Assembly (NCBI GenBank): GCA_039818985.1
Contig: JBCBSU010000001.1
Span: forward strand, 956,367-1,020,366
Reading direction: 5' to 3'
Source: Pseudomonadota bacterium
Lineage (GTDB): Bacteria > Pseudomonadota > Alphaproteobacteria > Sphingomonadales > Sphingomonadaceae
Length of the DNA: 64,000 nt
The notes under the pieces are model-generated. The model was not told where the DNA came from. It did not search any database and saw nothing but the letters and a program-made list of their open reading frames with translations. The translations under genes and the position numbers were made by a program. Each line of letters begins with the position of its first letter. The stretch's first letter is position 1. Positions 9,214-18,027 of this stretch are shown here, one piece after another.

Positions 9214-9951
9214 ATGAAGGCGGAAAACGATACAACCAGACTGACCGAGCGGGAAAAAGACTGTCTACGCCGCTGGCTTGAACATAAGACCGCCAAGGAA
9301 ATCGCTTTGGAGCTGGGAGTTTCGCATCACGCGGTGGAGAAGCGGCTCAAAATGGCGCGCATGAAGCTGGGGGTCAGTTCCTCGCTCGAGGCGGCACGGC
9401 TGCTCGCACAGGCCGAAGGGTGCGAGCGCAAAGTAGCCCAATCGACGGACCTTCCGAATGTTGTGCCGGCAAAGCATGGATGGACTCCTCATTCTATCGC
9501 TATTGGAGTAGTTGCCATGTTTCTTTGTACCGCACTTGCCCTCGTTCTTTATCAGCAAGCCGCCCCGGACGGTGACCTGGCTGCATCCGCTTCACAAACA
9601 GAAGCGCACCGCCTGATCGATGAAGCGACGGTCACCAGGATCGCTGAGGTTACGCAAAGAACGTTCGAGTATTTGGACACGGACGGTTCGGGCTTTCTCG
9701 AACAACCGGAATCGCCCTCCATACAATTTGCTGTCTTTACTTCGAGCGCCTTACTGGATGCCGAAGAGCAGATTGAACGCGCCCTTGAAAAGACGACATC
9801 CCAGGACACTGTCCAGCTTGCCGAATTCTACAGCGAAGCCGATCGAGACGGTGACGGTAAGGTTTCCTATGCCGAATATCATGATTGGTCGGCCCCGCGG
9901 CTGGCGCAATTGGGTATTGATCCCGTCAATGACTTAAAGCCCGACGGTTGA
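9214..9951 (+). CDS. LuxR-type HTH, transmembrane helix and paired EF-hand fusion
   Basis: 245 residues in three parts. Residues 8-65 are a LuxR/GerE-type DNA-binding domain (LTEREKDCLRRWLEHKTAKE, then LGVSHHAVEKRLKMARMKL). Residues about 93-114 are a single membrane helix. Residues 130-245 carry two canonical EF-hand loops: D155, D157, S159, F161, E163, E166, and D210, D212, D214, K216, S218, E221, with a Glu at position 12 of each. The topology would put the HTH in the cytoplasm and the calcium sites in the periplasm, a ToxR-like one-component design. LuxR-type HTH plus membrane helix is common in sphingomonads; the EF-hand output/sensor end is the notable part. Target genes are unknown; creD lies upstream. 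Confidence 0.85.
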   Translation: MKAENDTTRLTEREKDCLRRWLEHKTAKEIALELGVSHHAVEKRLKMARMKLGVSSSLEAARLLAQAEGCERKVAQSTDLPNVVPAKHGWTPHSIAIGVVAMFLCTALALVLYQQAAPDGDLAASASQTEAHRLIDEATVTRIAEVTQRTFEYLDTDGSGFLEQPESPSIQFAVFTSSALLDAEEQIERALEKTTSQDTVQLAEFYSEADRDGDGKVSYAEYHDWSAPRLAQLGIDPVNDLKPDG

Positions 9952-10049
9952 CCATGGCCGAAAGCCGATTGTCTCGGGCAATGATGGACAGCCGTGATCG
10001 GGCGGGATAGTCTTGTGGCAAGAAACAGCCATGATGAGAAAGGCCGCAA

Positions 10050-10628
10050 ATGGCCACTATTCTGCCCGGTGACGGGTCCCACAGCAATCAGGACAAACGC
10101 CAGCACAAGCCACGGCGGATGAAGGGCAGGCACTTGCCGGTCATCGAGTTCCGTTCCTCGACCATGGCCTGGCTATTCAAATCGGGGCAGGGCTGGCAGA
10201 TACTTGCCGCCACTGCGGTCGGTTTCGGCATTGCTGCCTATTTCGAATATGCCGCCTATGCCGCGATTGCTGTTGCCGTGCTGGCGATTCCCTATCTCAC
10301 CTATAAATTTCTGCGCAACCGTACCTCGATCTACTGGCTCGATGGCGACCGGCTGTTTATGCGCCGCGGCATTATCATGCGCGCCGAAGAGGAAGTCGAA
10401 CTCTATCGTATCAAGGATGTGAAGGTGACCTTTTCGATCATCCAGCAGATGTTTGACAATGGCGATCTGGTGATGTCGTCAAGCGACAAGAGCAGCCTTT
10501 CGACCGATGGCCGCAATGCGATCATCGTGCGCAATGTGCCCGATGCGCGCTCAATCCGTGGCGAGATCCGCGACCGTGTCGAGATGGTGCGGCAGCAGCG
10601 CGGCGTGCGTGAACTGGATATTGGCTAG
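10050..10628 (+). CDS. PH-domain (bPH2, YdbS-like) membrane protein
   Basis: 192 residues. One or two membrane helices at about 50-86 (WQILAATAVGFGIAAYFEYA, then AIAVAVLAIPYLTYKFL) are followed by a bacterial pleckstrin-homology domain (SIYWLDGDRLFMRRGIIM, then EEEVELYRIKDVKVTFSIIQ and the SSSDKSS hairpin). Function of bPH2 proteins is mostly unknown; they sit at the membrane. The start is uncertain: GAAAGG lies seven bases before 10050, but in-frame ATGs at 10119 and 10164 would also give a complete core. Confidence 0.8.
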   Translation: MATILPGDGSHSNQDKRQHKPRRMKGRHLPVIEFRSSTMAWLFKSGQGWQILAATAVGFGIAAYFEYAAYAAIAVAVLAIPYLTYKFLRNRTSIYWLDGDRLFMRRGIIMRAEEEVELYRIKDVKVTFSIIQQMFDNGDLVMSSSDKSSLSTDGRNAIIVRNVPDARSIRGEIRDRVEMVRQQRGVRELDIG

Positions 10629-10662
10629 GGTTCGAACCCCGATTGCACCGGGAATGGAGACG

Positions 10663-11985
10663 ATGATGGGCGCAAAATGGATCACCGGCTTTTGCGCTCT
10701 ATGTGCCGCGGCCATGCTTCCAGCCACCGTACAGGCCGAGCTGACCGCTGCCGAACAGGCAATCGATACCACTGTCGAAGCGCAATATGGCTATCATGTC
10801 GCATTACTGGAAAAGCTGACCAACCAGAATAGCGGCACCCGCAATATCGAGGGCAATCGCGCGGTAATGGCGATGTTACGCCCCGAATTTGAACGGCTGG
10901 GCTTTCGCGTCGAGATTGTCGACCAGTCCGAAGTCGGGCGCGCCGGGCATTTCTTCGCCATTCGTGAAGGCAATGGCCAGGGCCGCAAAATGCTGCTCAT
11001 CGCGCATACCGACACGGTGTTCGAGGCGGATTCGAACTTCCAGACCTTTGTCCGCAATGGCGACACCGCAACCGGTCCCGGTATTGGTGACGACAAGGGC
11101 GGCATCATCATCATTCTGGCCGCGCTGCGCGCGATGCAGGTGGCAGGAACGCTGGAGGGTGCCGATATCGTTGTGGCGATCACCGGTGACGAAGAAGATG
11201 CCGGTGACCCGATCAGCATCTCTCGTGCCGATCTGGTCCGCTGGGGTCAATGGGCCGATGTCGCGCTCGATTTCGAAGGGCTGTCGGTTCAGGACGGCAG
11301 GGATATGGGGGTAGTGGCGCGGCGCTCTTCGAACAGCTGGGAATTGCGCACCACCGGCCGTAGTGGTCACAGCTCGGGCATCTTCTCGGAAAATGCCGGC
11401 GATGGCGCGATTTTCGAGCTGGCACGCATCATCGCCCGGTTTCGCGAGGAGCTGCCCGAACCCAATCTGACCTTCAATGTCGGTCTGATATCGGGTGGTG
11501 CGCGGGTGGAACTGCATGAGACCGGCCTGCATACGGCGGCATCGGGAAAGACCAATATCATCCCGGCCATGGCGCTGGCACGGGGGGATTTTCGAACGCT
11601 CTCCGAGGAGCAGAGCGAGCGGGTGCGTAACAGGATGCGCGCCATTGTCGCCGATCATCTGCCGAGGACCGAAGCCAGCATCACCTTTGATGAAGGCTCT
11701 TATCCGCCCATGGCGCCGACTGAGGGCAATCGCGCCCTGCTGGCTGAGCTCAATGCCATCAACCGTGATCTGGGGCTGGCCGAGCAGCCAGAGCTGGACC
11801 CGTTGAAGCGTGGCGCCGGCGACGTGTCTTTCGTGGCGAAATATGTCGATGCGCTGGCGGGCATGGGTACTGCAGGCTCCGGCGCGCATAGCGAGCGTGA
11901 AACCGTGCATCTGCCCAGCATCAAGCGTCAGGCCAAGCGCGCGGCAATATTGATGAGCCGACTGGCGCAGCAAACTTCCGATTGA
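10663..11985 (+). CDS. Secreted M20-family metallopeptidase (glutamate carboxypeptidase-like)
   Basis: 440 residues. A signal peptide is visible (ITGFCALCAAAMLPATVQA). Zinc-site motifs of the M20/CPG2 family are present: AHTDTVFE (His and Asp), GPGIGDDKGG (bridging Asp), ITGDEEDAG (catalytic Glu-Glu) and the C-terminal GSGAHSERE His. It should cleave C-terminal glutamate or similar residues from peptides or folate-like compounds in the periplasm. The start at 10663 has GGAG five bases upstream and gives a clean signal peptide; the frame is open further upstream but inside the PH-domain gene. A second ATG follows immediately. Confidence 0.92.
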   Translation: MMGAKWITGFCALCAAAMLPATVQAELTAAEQAIDTTVEAQYGYHVALLEKLTNQNSGTRNIEGNRAVMAMLRPEFERLGFRVEIVDQSEVGRAGHFFAIREGNGQGRKMLLIAHTDTVFEADSNFQTFVRNGDTATGPGIGDDKGGIIIILAALRAMQVAGTLEGADIVVAITGDEEDAGDPISISRADLVRWGQWADVALDFEGLSVQDGRDMGVVARRSSNSWELRTTGRSGHSSGIFSENAGDGAIFELARIIARFREELPEPNLTFNVGLISGGARVELHETGLHTAASGKTNIIPAMALARGDFRTLSEEQSERVRNRMRAIVADHLPRTEASITFDEGSYPPMAPTEGNRALLAELNAINRDLGLAEQPELDPLKRGAGDVSFVAKYVDALAGMGTAGSGAHSERETVHLPSIKRQAKRAAILMSRLAQQTSD

Positions 11986-12025
11986 ATTCTTTTGAATTCA
12001 AACGCTTTTCAGATATGAAAATGAC

Positions 12026-13027
12026 ATGGTGGCCCGGCGCAAAGACACTCTTCAACTGCCCAAATATGCGCTGTGGCTGACCCTGCCTCCGATATTCGTG
12101 TTTCTGGGCGGTGACATTCTCTACGGTCTGCTGGGATGGCATGATGAGTTTCGCGTAGAGAGCCTGCCTCCCCAGGGATGGGAGCGCATCGAGGCCGGCC
12201 TGAGAGCCATTGTGCTCACATCATTTTTGCTCGTCATGAGCGTAATGATTTTTATCATTGTCGTGATGGCGCTTGAATTGACTACCATGTTCGGCCCGCA
12301 AATGCGCAAACAGTTGATACTGGGCAGTCTTCTCATCGTCGGAGCAGTTATCGTCTCTTTCGTCATCACCGCAAGGACCGACCTGATCCCAAAGATGGAG
12401 AGCTACACCGGCACAGGTTTTTTCCATGAAGCGTTATCGTTTCCGCTTGCAGGAGACGACATTCCTGCAAGCGGCAATAATAAGGCGGTTGAAGCAAGCA
12501 GCGTGGCACGCGCCGGAAAGTCTGCCAGTCTGCTCTCCACATTGCGCGGACTGATCAGTGTCTTTCAGTCTCTCTCGCTACCCTGTGTCGCGATATTGAT
12601 AATGGGCACGATATCGACTCTGGCCACCGGCCGAAACAACGCGAAGACGATATTCGTGATCCAGAGACGAAGGCTTCAAATATACCTCAACCACTCTGCT
12701 CTGTATCTTGCATCCGGGGTGATTTTCCTGATGGCGTGGCTGCACTGGCCGACATTCCTCTATGAAAGCGGTTCTGCCGGACTGAAACAATATCATTTCC
12801 TGATCAATGCCATCGGATTGTATTTTGGCGTCAATTTCTCCCTGGTGCTTCTCTCCTACTATATGCCGGTCCGCATATTGCAGCGAGAGCTGTTCGGCGA
12901 TGAAGCTGTGGATGATGGCAATCAGGCCGAAGCCGGGCTGACGGTCATAAAACAGCTTCTGCTTCTGGGTGCGCCGGTTATCGCCAGCGCAGTGCCGCCG
13001 TTGGTGGATTTGATCACCAGCCTCTAG
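12026..13027 (+). CDS. Multi-pass membrane protein of unknown function
   Basis: 333 residues, not recognised. At least six membrane helices: LWLTLPPIFVFLGGDILYGL, then a strong helix near 65-85 (IVLTSFLLVMSVMIFIIVVM), one near 100-115, one near 185-205, one near 230-245, and later ones near 265-285 and 310-333. A soluble loop at about 130-175 is rich in Ala and Ser. The base composition is somewhat more AT-rich than its neighbours. No clear ribosome-binding site precedes the ATG. It stands alone: the M20 gene ends 40 bases upstream, and the downstream gene is convergent. Confidence 0.6.
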   Translation: MVARRKDTLQLPKYALWLTLPPIFVFLGGDILYGLLGWHDEFRVESLPPQGWERIEAGLRAIVLTSFLLVMSVMIFIIVVMALELTTMFGPQMRKQLILGSLLIVGAVIVSFVITARTDLIPKMESYTGTGFFHEALSFPLAGDDIPASGNNKAVEASSVARAGKSASLLSTLRGLISVFQSLSLPCVAILIMGTISTLATGRNNAKTIFVIQRRRLQIYLNHSALYLASGVIFLMAWLHWPTFLYESGSAGLKQYHFLINAIGLYFGVNFSLVLLSYYMPVRILQRELFGDEAVDDGNQAEAGLTVIKQLLLLGAPVIASAVPPLVDLITSL

Positions 13028-13049
13028 CCCTGCTCCGATCGTCCTGCAA

Positions 13050-14198
13050 TCACCGCCAGCGCAGATTGTCCGGGCCTAGTTCGCCGATCGCGGTCTTGCC
13101 CATCAGCTTCATGCCGCGCTCTATCTCGGCGCGCAGATTGCCCAGCGTCCGTTCGACTCCAGCCTGTCCGGCAGCGGCCAGAGCATAGAGATAAAGCCGC
13201 CCGCCCGAACAGGCGGTTGCCCCGCTGCTCAACGCCTTCAATATATGTGTACCGCGTTGGATACCGCCATCGCAGATAATCTCTATCTCGCCGCCCACCG
13301 CATCGACAATTTCGCGTAGCTGGTCGAACGGCGCGCGGCTGCCGTCGAGCTGGCGGCCGCCATGGTTGCTGACCATGATTGCATCGGCGCCGATTTCGAC
13401 GGCTCGGCGGGCATCCGCGGCGGACATCACCCCCTTCAGGCAGAAAGTGCCGCCCCATTGCTCTCGGATTTGCGCGGCATCGGACCAGTTCATCGACTGA
13501 TCGAGCATGGTGTTGAAATAATCGGCGACCGAGATCGCGACATTGCTGCCCTCGGCGACATGGGTGTCGAGATTGGGCAGGTGGAATTTCTCGCGGAACA
13601 GATAGTTGAGCGTCCAGCGCGGATGCGCCGCAAAGCTGATCGCCGATGCCGGGGTCAGGCGCGGCGGAGAGCTGAACCCGGTGCGCAGGCAACGCTCGCG
13701 ATTGCCGCCGACAATGGTGTCGACGGTCAGCGCCAGCGCATCGAATTTCGCCGCCTGACAGCGCTCGATCATCATCCGGTTGAGGCCCTTGTCCTTGTGA
13801 ACATAGAGTTGGAACATCTTGGGTGTGGAGATGCTCTCGCCAATCTCCTCGATGCTGACCGTCGCCAGCGAAGAAATGCCAAACCAGGTATTGAAGGCCT
13901 GCGCCGCTGCAGCCACCGCACGCTCTCCCTGCCAGTGAAACAACCGCTGCAATGCAGTGGGCGAGAGGAACAGCGGCATTGCAATATCGCGCCCCATAAT
14001 CCGCACCGAAAGATCGATATCCTCAACGCCGGCCAGCACATCGGGCACCAGATCGCAGCTGTCATAGGCGCTGCTGTTGCGTGCTTTGGTCACCTCATCA
14101 TCGGCGGCGCCGTCGATATAGTGGAACACCGGATAGGGCAGTCGCGCCTTAGCCATGCGGCGGAAGTCCGCAATATTGTGGCAATCTTTCAGGTGCAT
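13050..14198 (-). CDS. lldD: FMN-dependent alpha-hydroxy-acid dehydrogenase (L-lactate dehydrogenase type)
   Basis: 382 residues from MHLKDCHNIADFRRMAKARL, the usual opening of LldD-type enzymes. FMN and active-site landmarks: FHYIDGAADDE, the SPTALQ strand, QLYVHKDK, the TVDT strand, and the catalytic SNHGGRQLDG with the His-Gly-Gly-Arg proton-abstraction set. The FMN phosphate region is ICDGGIQRGTHILKALS. It oxidises L-lactate (or a related 2-hydroxy acid) to the keto acid at the membrane. A GTG at 14243 could extend it by 15 residues but would overlap the gene upstream; 14198 fits homologue length. Confidence 0.9.
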   Translation of the reverse strand: MHLKDCHNIADFRRMAKARLPYPVFHYIDGAADDEVTKARNSSAYDSCDLVPDVLAGVEDIDLSVRIMGRDIAMPLFLSPTALQRLFHWQGERAVAAAAQAFNTWFGISSLATVSIEEIGESISTPKMFQLYVHKDKGLNRMMIERCQAAKFDALALTVDTIVGGNRERCLRTGFSSPPRLTPASAISFAAHPRWTLNYLFREKFHLPNLDTHVAEGSNVAISVADYFNTMLDQSMNWSDAAQIREQWGGTFCLKGVMSAADARRAVEIGADAIMVSNHGGRQLDGSRAPFDQLREIVDAVGGEIEIICDGGIQRGTHILKALSSGATACSGGRLYLYALAAAGQAGVERTLGNLRAEIERGMKLMGKTAIGELGPDNLRWR

Positions 14199-14212
14199 GC
14201 GAGGCGTATTTA

Positions 14213-14731
14213 TCAGCTTTTCGGTGCTGCCGGGAAGCGGCACCCGCGCTGTTTCCCGATACCTTTGAGGAAGCTGCGACGGACCACCCCGGCATAGACC
14301 GCCTGGTCATAACGGCGCTGTTCGGCCGCAGCGCCGGTAATTTCACGGACCAGCCCGCGAAACGGGATCAGCCCACCAACCAGCGACTTGCCGATCGAAC
14401 CGGCGGTCTTGCGTCGCTTGTCGGCCTTGCTGTCTTCCTCGACGACATCGAGATCATCGCCGAGAACCTTGTCGAGACGTTTCACCGCATTGCGGATATC
14501 GCCGCAACTGCGTATCCCGTCGAGCGAATAGGGTGCCTGTTCAATCTCCTGTAATTCCTTGGGAATCTTGGTTTTCTTCAGGTTGAGATCATTGGCGGGT
14601 GTGGTCGCGACGTCCATTGCAGTGTCCTTGTCATCCTTTTCGGGACTCGCAGTCTGAGCCTGTCCAGCCGTGGCGATGGCGAGTGCCAGTCCGGCCCCGA
14701 GCATCAGCGTGAAACTCCTGGCTTTGGTCAT
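14213..14731 (-). CDS. Secreted protein of unknown function
   Basis: 172 residues, not recognised. MTKARSFTLMLGAGLALAIA plus an AQA cleavage site is a typical signal peptide. The mature part is charged (Asp/Lys-rich at 30-60), then has a PYSLDGIRSCGDIRNAVKRL segment and two cysteines in total, one near the C-terminus. A glycine-rich short hydrophobic stretch (GKSLVGGLIPFRGLVREITG) may be membrane-interacting. The start has AGAAAGGG upstream; the longer frame to 14803 is not preferred. It lies between the lactate dehydrogenase and a zinc protease, all leftward. Confidence 0.6.
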   Translation of the reverse strand: MTKARSFTLMLGAGLALAIATAGQAQTASPEKDDKDTAMDVATTPANDLNLKKTKIPKELQEIEQAPYSLDGIRSCGDIRNAVKRLDKVLGDDLDVVEEDSKADKRRKTAGSIGKSLVGGLIPFRGLVREITGAAAEQRRYDQAVYAGVVRRSFLKGIGKQRGCRFPAAPKS

Positions 14732-14772
14732 GATTAGCCCTTTCTGTCCGTCGATGATTGGTGAGCGCGGCA

Positions 14773-15666
14773 TTACAGGCTGCGCGCCGAAAATGTGTCG
14801 CAACTGGCCGGATCCCCGGTTTCCAGCCCGCGGCGCAGCCAGCGCATGCGCTGTTCGGATGTGCCGTGGGTGAAACTTTCCGGCATCGGTCGCCGACCGG
14901 CATTGCGCTGCAATGTGTCATCGCCAATGGCATTGGCCGCGGTCATGCCTTCCTGTACATCACCGGGCTCGATCCGCGCCGCATTGCGGGCCGCCCAGAC
15001 ACCGGCATAGCAATCGGCCTGCAGTTCCATCCGCACTTGCAGGTCGTTGCTGCGCGCCTGGCCCGCCCGTTGCTGTTCGCGGCGCACATTGGCGGTGCGG
15101 CCGGTGATCGTCTGAATATGGTGCCCGACTTCATGCGCCACGACATAGGCCTGGGCAAAATCGCCCGAAGCGCCGAAGCGCTGCGCCAGATCATCGAAAA
15201 AGCTGTTGTCGAGATAGATGCCATTGTCTGCCGGACAGTAAAATGGTCCCATAGCTGACTGTGCTGCACCGCAGCCGGATTGGCCGGAACGGTCGTAAAA
15301 GGTCAGCGAGGGTGCCTGATAGCGTGCGCCATTGCTGGCGAAAATGTCGCGCCATGTGTCCTCGGTGCTGGCCAGTACCTGGCAGACAAACCGGCTTTGC
15401 TCGTCCACGGCACAACTTTCCAGCGGAGTATTGCCGCCGGCCTGTTGTTGGCTCGCCGGCGCCTGTGCGCCGGTATCGAGGCCCTGCAACAGGGTCTGCG
15501 GATCGGCGCCAAAGACAAATATTGCGATCAGCGCGATGATGATGGTTCCGATACCCAGTTTCCCGCCACCAACCGACCGGCCCCGGCCAACAGGCACACG
15601 AAAACCACCACCGCGACCGCGCTGGTCGCGGATATTTTCGCTGGTGCGATAATCATCAAGCCGCAT
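14773..15666 (-). CDS. ypfJ: Neutral zinc metallopeptidase (YpfJ family)
   Basis: 297 residues. The start MRLDDYRTSENIRDQRGRGG is the family signature, followed by one membrane helix (GIGTIIIALIAIFVFGADPQ). The zinc motif is AYVVAHEVGHHIQTITG (HExxH). The family tail is present (LQADCYAGVWA, the third ligand zone; FTHGTSEQRMRWLRRGLETG). GGGGAA lies upstream of the ATG. Activity of YpfJ proteins is poorly known; they are membrane-anchored with the catalytic domain outside. Divergent from patatin. Confidence 0.92.
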   Translation of the reverse strand: MRLDDYRTSENIRDQRGRGGGFRVPVGRGRSVGGGKLGIGTIIIALIAIFVFGADPQTLLQGLDTGAQAPASQQQAGGNTPLESCAVDEQSRFVCQVLASTEDTWRDIFASNGARYQAPSLTFYDRSGQSGCGAAQSAMGPFYCPADNGIYLDNSFFDDLAQRFGASGDFAQAYVVAHEVGHHIQTITGRTANVRREQQRAGQARSNDLQVRMELQADCYAGVWAARNAARIEPGDVQEGMTAANAIGDDTLQRNAGRRPMPESFTHGTSEQRMRWLRRGLETGDPASCDTFSARSL

Positions 15667-15741
15667 GTCGTGATTCCCCGTTGCGTGTCGGCACAAAGAC
15701 AGTAGGACAGGACAGGCAAAAGACCAAGGGTGACCCGGAAT

Positions 15742-16953
15742 ATGGCCAAGAATCTCGGCTATGACAGCAAAGCCGTCGATGACATGCTGTTGCGCAAGCG
15801 GCGTGAGGCGCGGCAAAAGCCCAAGGGGCTGGACGGCGAGAAGGTCATCCCGTTGCCCGATACGGTGGCGCTGGTGCTGCAAGGCGGCGGCGCGCTCGGT
15901 TCCTATCAGGCCGGAGTCTATGAGGCACTGGCGGCGCAGGATATCCGCATAGACTGGGTCGCCGGCATATCGATCGGAGCGATCAACAGCGCGATTATCG
16001 CCGGCAATCCTTTCGATACCGCATGGGAACGGCTGCGCGCATTCTGGGAACAGATCACCAGTGGTGGCCCGAACTGGTTGTTCGCCGACAATGGCTATTG
16101 GCGCCAGCTCAACCATCGCTTCGGCGCCTTTGCCGCCGCCACTACCGGGGTTCCAGGCTTTTACCGGCCACATTTGCTGCCGCCCGGCTTTGCCCTGTCG
16201 GGCAGCGACAATGCAGTGAGCATTTACGACACCGCGCCGCTGATCGATACGCTCAATGCCCATGTCGACTGGGACCGGCTCAATGACGGGCCGATGCGGC
16301 TGTCGGTCGGGGCGGTGGATGTCGAAAGTGGAAACTTCATCTATTTCGACACCCGCGATCCGGTGCATCCGACGCGCATCGACGCGCGCCACATATTGGC
16401 CTCGGGCGCGTTACCGCCGGGCTTTCCGCCGATCGAGATTGACGGGCGGCATTATTGGGATGGCGGCATTGTCAGCAACACGCCGCTGGCGCATGTGTTG
16501 GAGAACCAGACCACCGACATGCTGGTGTTCCAGGTCGACCTGTTCCCAGCGCGCGGGCCCTTGCCGCAGGATTTCGATGATGTGCTCAGCCGGATGAAGG
16601 ATATTCGCTATTCCAGCCGCACCCGCGCCGTCACCGACCAATATCTCAAGCTGCGGCGCGAGCATGAAACCATTTGCTCGGTGCTCAACAAATTGCCGCC
16701 CGAAGTCTGCGCCGATGAGGATGTCGCCAAATTGCGCGCCATGGTCAGCGAGAAGGCGGTCAACATCGTCCATCTCATCTGCCAGGTGGATGAGTGGGAG
16801 AGCGGTGCGCGTGATTTCGAGTTTTCACGTCCGACCATGGAGCGGCACTGGGCTCAGGGCCTGGATGCAGTGCTCGCGGTGATTGAGAAACGCGGCCTGC
16901 TGGCAAAGAATATTCTCGATGGCCGCACCGCCGCTTTTGATCTCGGCAATTGA
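15742..16953 (+). CDS. Patatin-like phospholipase
   Basis: 403 residues. The patatin oxyanion loop is LQGGGALGSYQAG, the nucleophile elbow GISIGAIN (GxSxG) and the catalytic Asp in WDGGIVSNTPL (DGG). The substrate is a membrane lipid or acyl ester; the enzyme is cytoplasmic by sequence (no signal). The C-terminal part (DUF3734-like, DFDDVLSRMKDIRYSSRTRA) is typical of the bacterial patatins found beside 3-hydroxybutyrate dehydrogenase, as here. GTG at 15730 is an alternative start. A 50-base gap separates it from bdhA in the same direction. Confidence 0.9.
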   Translation: MAKNLGYDSKAVDDMLLRKRREARQKPKGLDGEKVIPLPDTVALVLQGGGALGSYQAGVYEALAAQDIRIDWVAGISIGAINSAIIAGNPFDTAWERLRAFWEQITSGGPNWLFADNGYWRQLNHRFGAFAAATTGVPGFYRPHLLPPGFALSGSDNAVSIYDTAPLIDTLNAHVDWDRLNDGPMRLSVGAVDVESGNFIYFDTRDPVHPTRIDARHILASGALPPGFPPIEIDGRHYWDGGIVSNTPLAHVLENQTTDMLVFQVDLFPARGPLPQDFDDVLSRMKDIRYSSRTRAVTDQYLKLRREHETICSVLNKLPPEVCADEDVAKLRAMVSEKAVNIVHLICQVDEWESGARDFEFSRPTMERHWAQGLDAVLAVIEKRGLLAKNILDGRTAAFDLGN

Positions 16954-17003
16954 GCGCGGCGGCTATCCCTGAATATCCATCACAAAAGGACAGGCAATTT
17001 CCC

Positions 17004-17789
17004 ATGTTTCTCAAAGACAAAACCGCTCTGATTACCGGTTCGACCTCGGGCATTGGCCTGGTCTGCGCCCAGGCGTTGGCGGCGCAAGGCGCGAATGTCA
17101 TTATCAACGGTTTTGGCGATGCGGATGAAATAGAAAAGGAACGCGCGGCGCTGGCGGCGGCGAGCGGCGGCAAGGCGGCCTATAGCGATGCTGATCTCAC
17201 CAACCCGCAAGCCATTGCCGGCATGTTTGCCATGGCTGATGCGGATTTCGGCGGCGTCGACATATTGGTCAACAATGCCGGTACCCAATATGTTGCCAGT
17301 ATCGAGGAATTCCCGCCCGAGAAATGGGATCTGATAATGGCGCTGAACCTGAGTTCAAGCTTTCACACCGCACGCCATGCGGTGCCAGGGATGAAGGCCA
17401 AGGGCTGGGGCCGGATCATCGCCACGGCTTCGGCGCACAGCAAGGTCGCCAGCCCGGGCAAATGCGCCTATGTCGCCGCCAAGCATGGCATTGACGGCTT
17501 TACCAAGACGCTGGCGCTGGAAACCGCCGAGCATGGCATTACCGTCAATGCGGTCAGCCCCGGCTATGTCTGGACGCCGCTGGTCGAGGCGCAGATACCC
17601 GACACCATGAAGACCCGCGGCATGACCCGCGAGCAGGTGATCGATGATGTGTTGCTCAAAGCACAACCGACCAAGGAATTTGTCACCAAGGAACAGGTGG
17701 CGTCGCTGGTGGTCTATCTTTGCCGTGACGAAGCCAGCGCGATTACCGGCGCCAATCTCAGCATGGATGGCGGCTGGACGGCGCAGTGA
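17004..17789 (+). CDS. bdhA: 3-hydroxybutyrate dehydrogenase
   Basis: 261 residues. SDR motifs: TGSTSGIG (NAD site), NNAGTQ, ASAHSKVASPGKCAYVAAKHG (Ser, Tyr, Lys). The Q-Y in NNAGTQYV and the segment NAVSPGYVWTPLVEAQIPDT match the 3-hydroxybutyrate-dehydrogenase subgroup rather than FabG. It interconverts (R)-3-hydroxybutyrate and acetoacetate with NAD, in degradation of polyhydroxybutyrate. The upstream patatin may supply or release acyl substrates; that link is inference. The frame is open 54 bases upstream, but the MFLKDK start fits the family. Confidence 0.92.
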   Translation: MFLKDKTALITGSTSGIGLVCAQALAAQGANVIINGFGDADEIEKERAALAAASGGKAAYSDADLTNPQAIAGMFAMADADFGGVDILVNNAGTQYVASIEEFPPEKWDLIMALNLSSSFHTARHAVPGMKAKGWGRIIATASAHSKVASPGKCAYVAAKHGIDGFTKTLALETAEHGITVNAVSPGYVWTPLVEAQIPDTMKTRGMTREQVIDDVLLKAQPTKEFVTKEQVASLVVYLCRDEASAITGANLSMDGGWTAQ

Positions 17790-17820
17790 CGATTGTTTCT
17801 CTATATTTTACTAGCGACAT

Positions 17821-17923
17821 CCGTTCGTCCTGAGCCTGTCGAAGGGCTGCACTTTCTGTGGAGAGAAGAACAGGGGTTGGTGCTTTGCACCGTCTTCGAT
17901 TCCGATAGGCTCAGCCCGAACGG
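17821..17923. repeat. REP-like element, two facing copies
   Basis: One copy (CCGTTCGTCCTGAGCCTGTC, 17821 on) and an inverted, imperfect copy (17901-17923, complement CCGTTCGGGCTGAGCCTATC) face each other about 55 bases apart. Between them is a perfect small hairpin GGTGC-TTT-GCACC at 17879-17891. The motif is a common scattered repeat in sphingomonad genomes. It occupies the 238-base gap between bdhA and the M20 gene. Confidence 0.8.
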
Positions 17924-18027
17924 TGGGGTAAACTACCTGACGATTGGCCAGATAACCGCTGACAGCCTGTAAATGAGCAGCTAGCTTCAATTCCATAGAA
18001 CAAGAAACTGCTGGAGGGCGTCTGACC

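Noticed and set aside
10625-10650. tRNA-like T-loop GGGTTCGAACCCC
   Set aside because: No acceptor or anticodon arms can be formed from flanking coding sequence; the motif is palindromic by nature.
14773-16392. N-terminal extension of the YpfJ-type gene over the patatin gene
   Set aside because: The extension lies opposite patatin; the ATG at 15666 with GGGGAA fits the family start.
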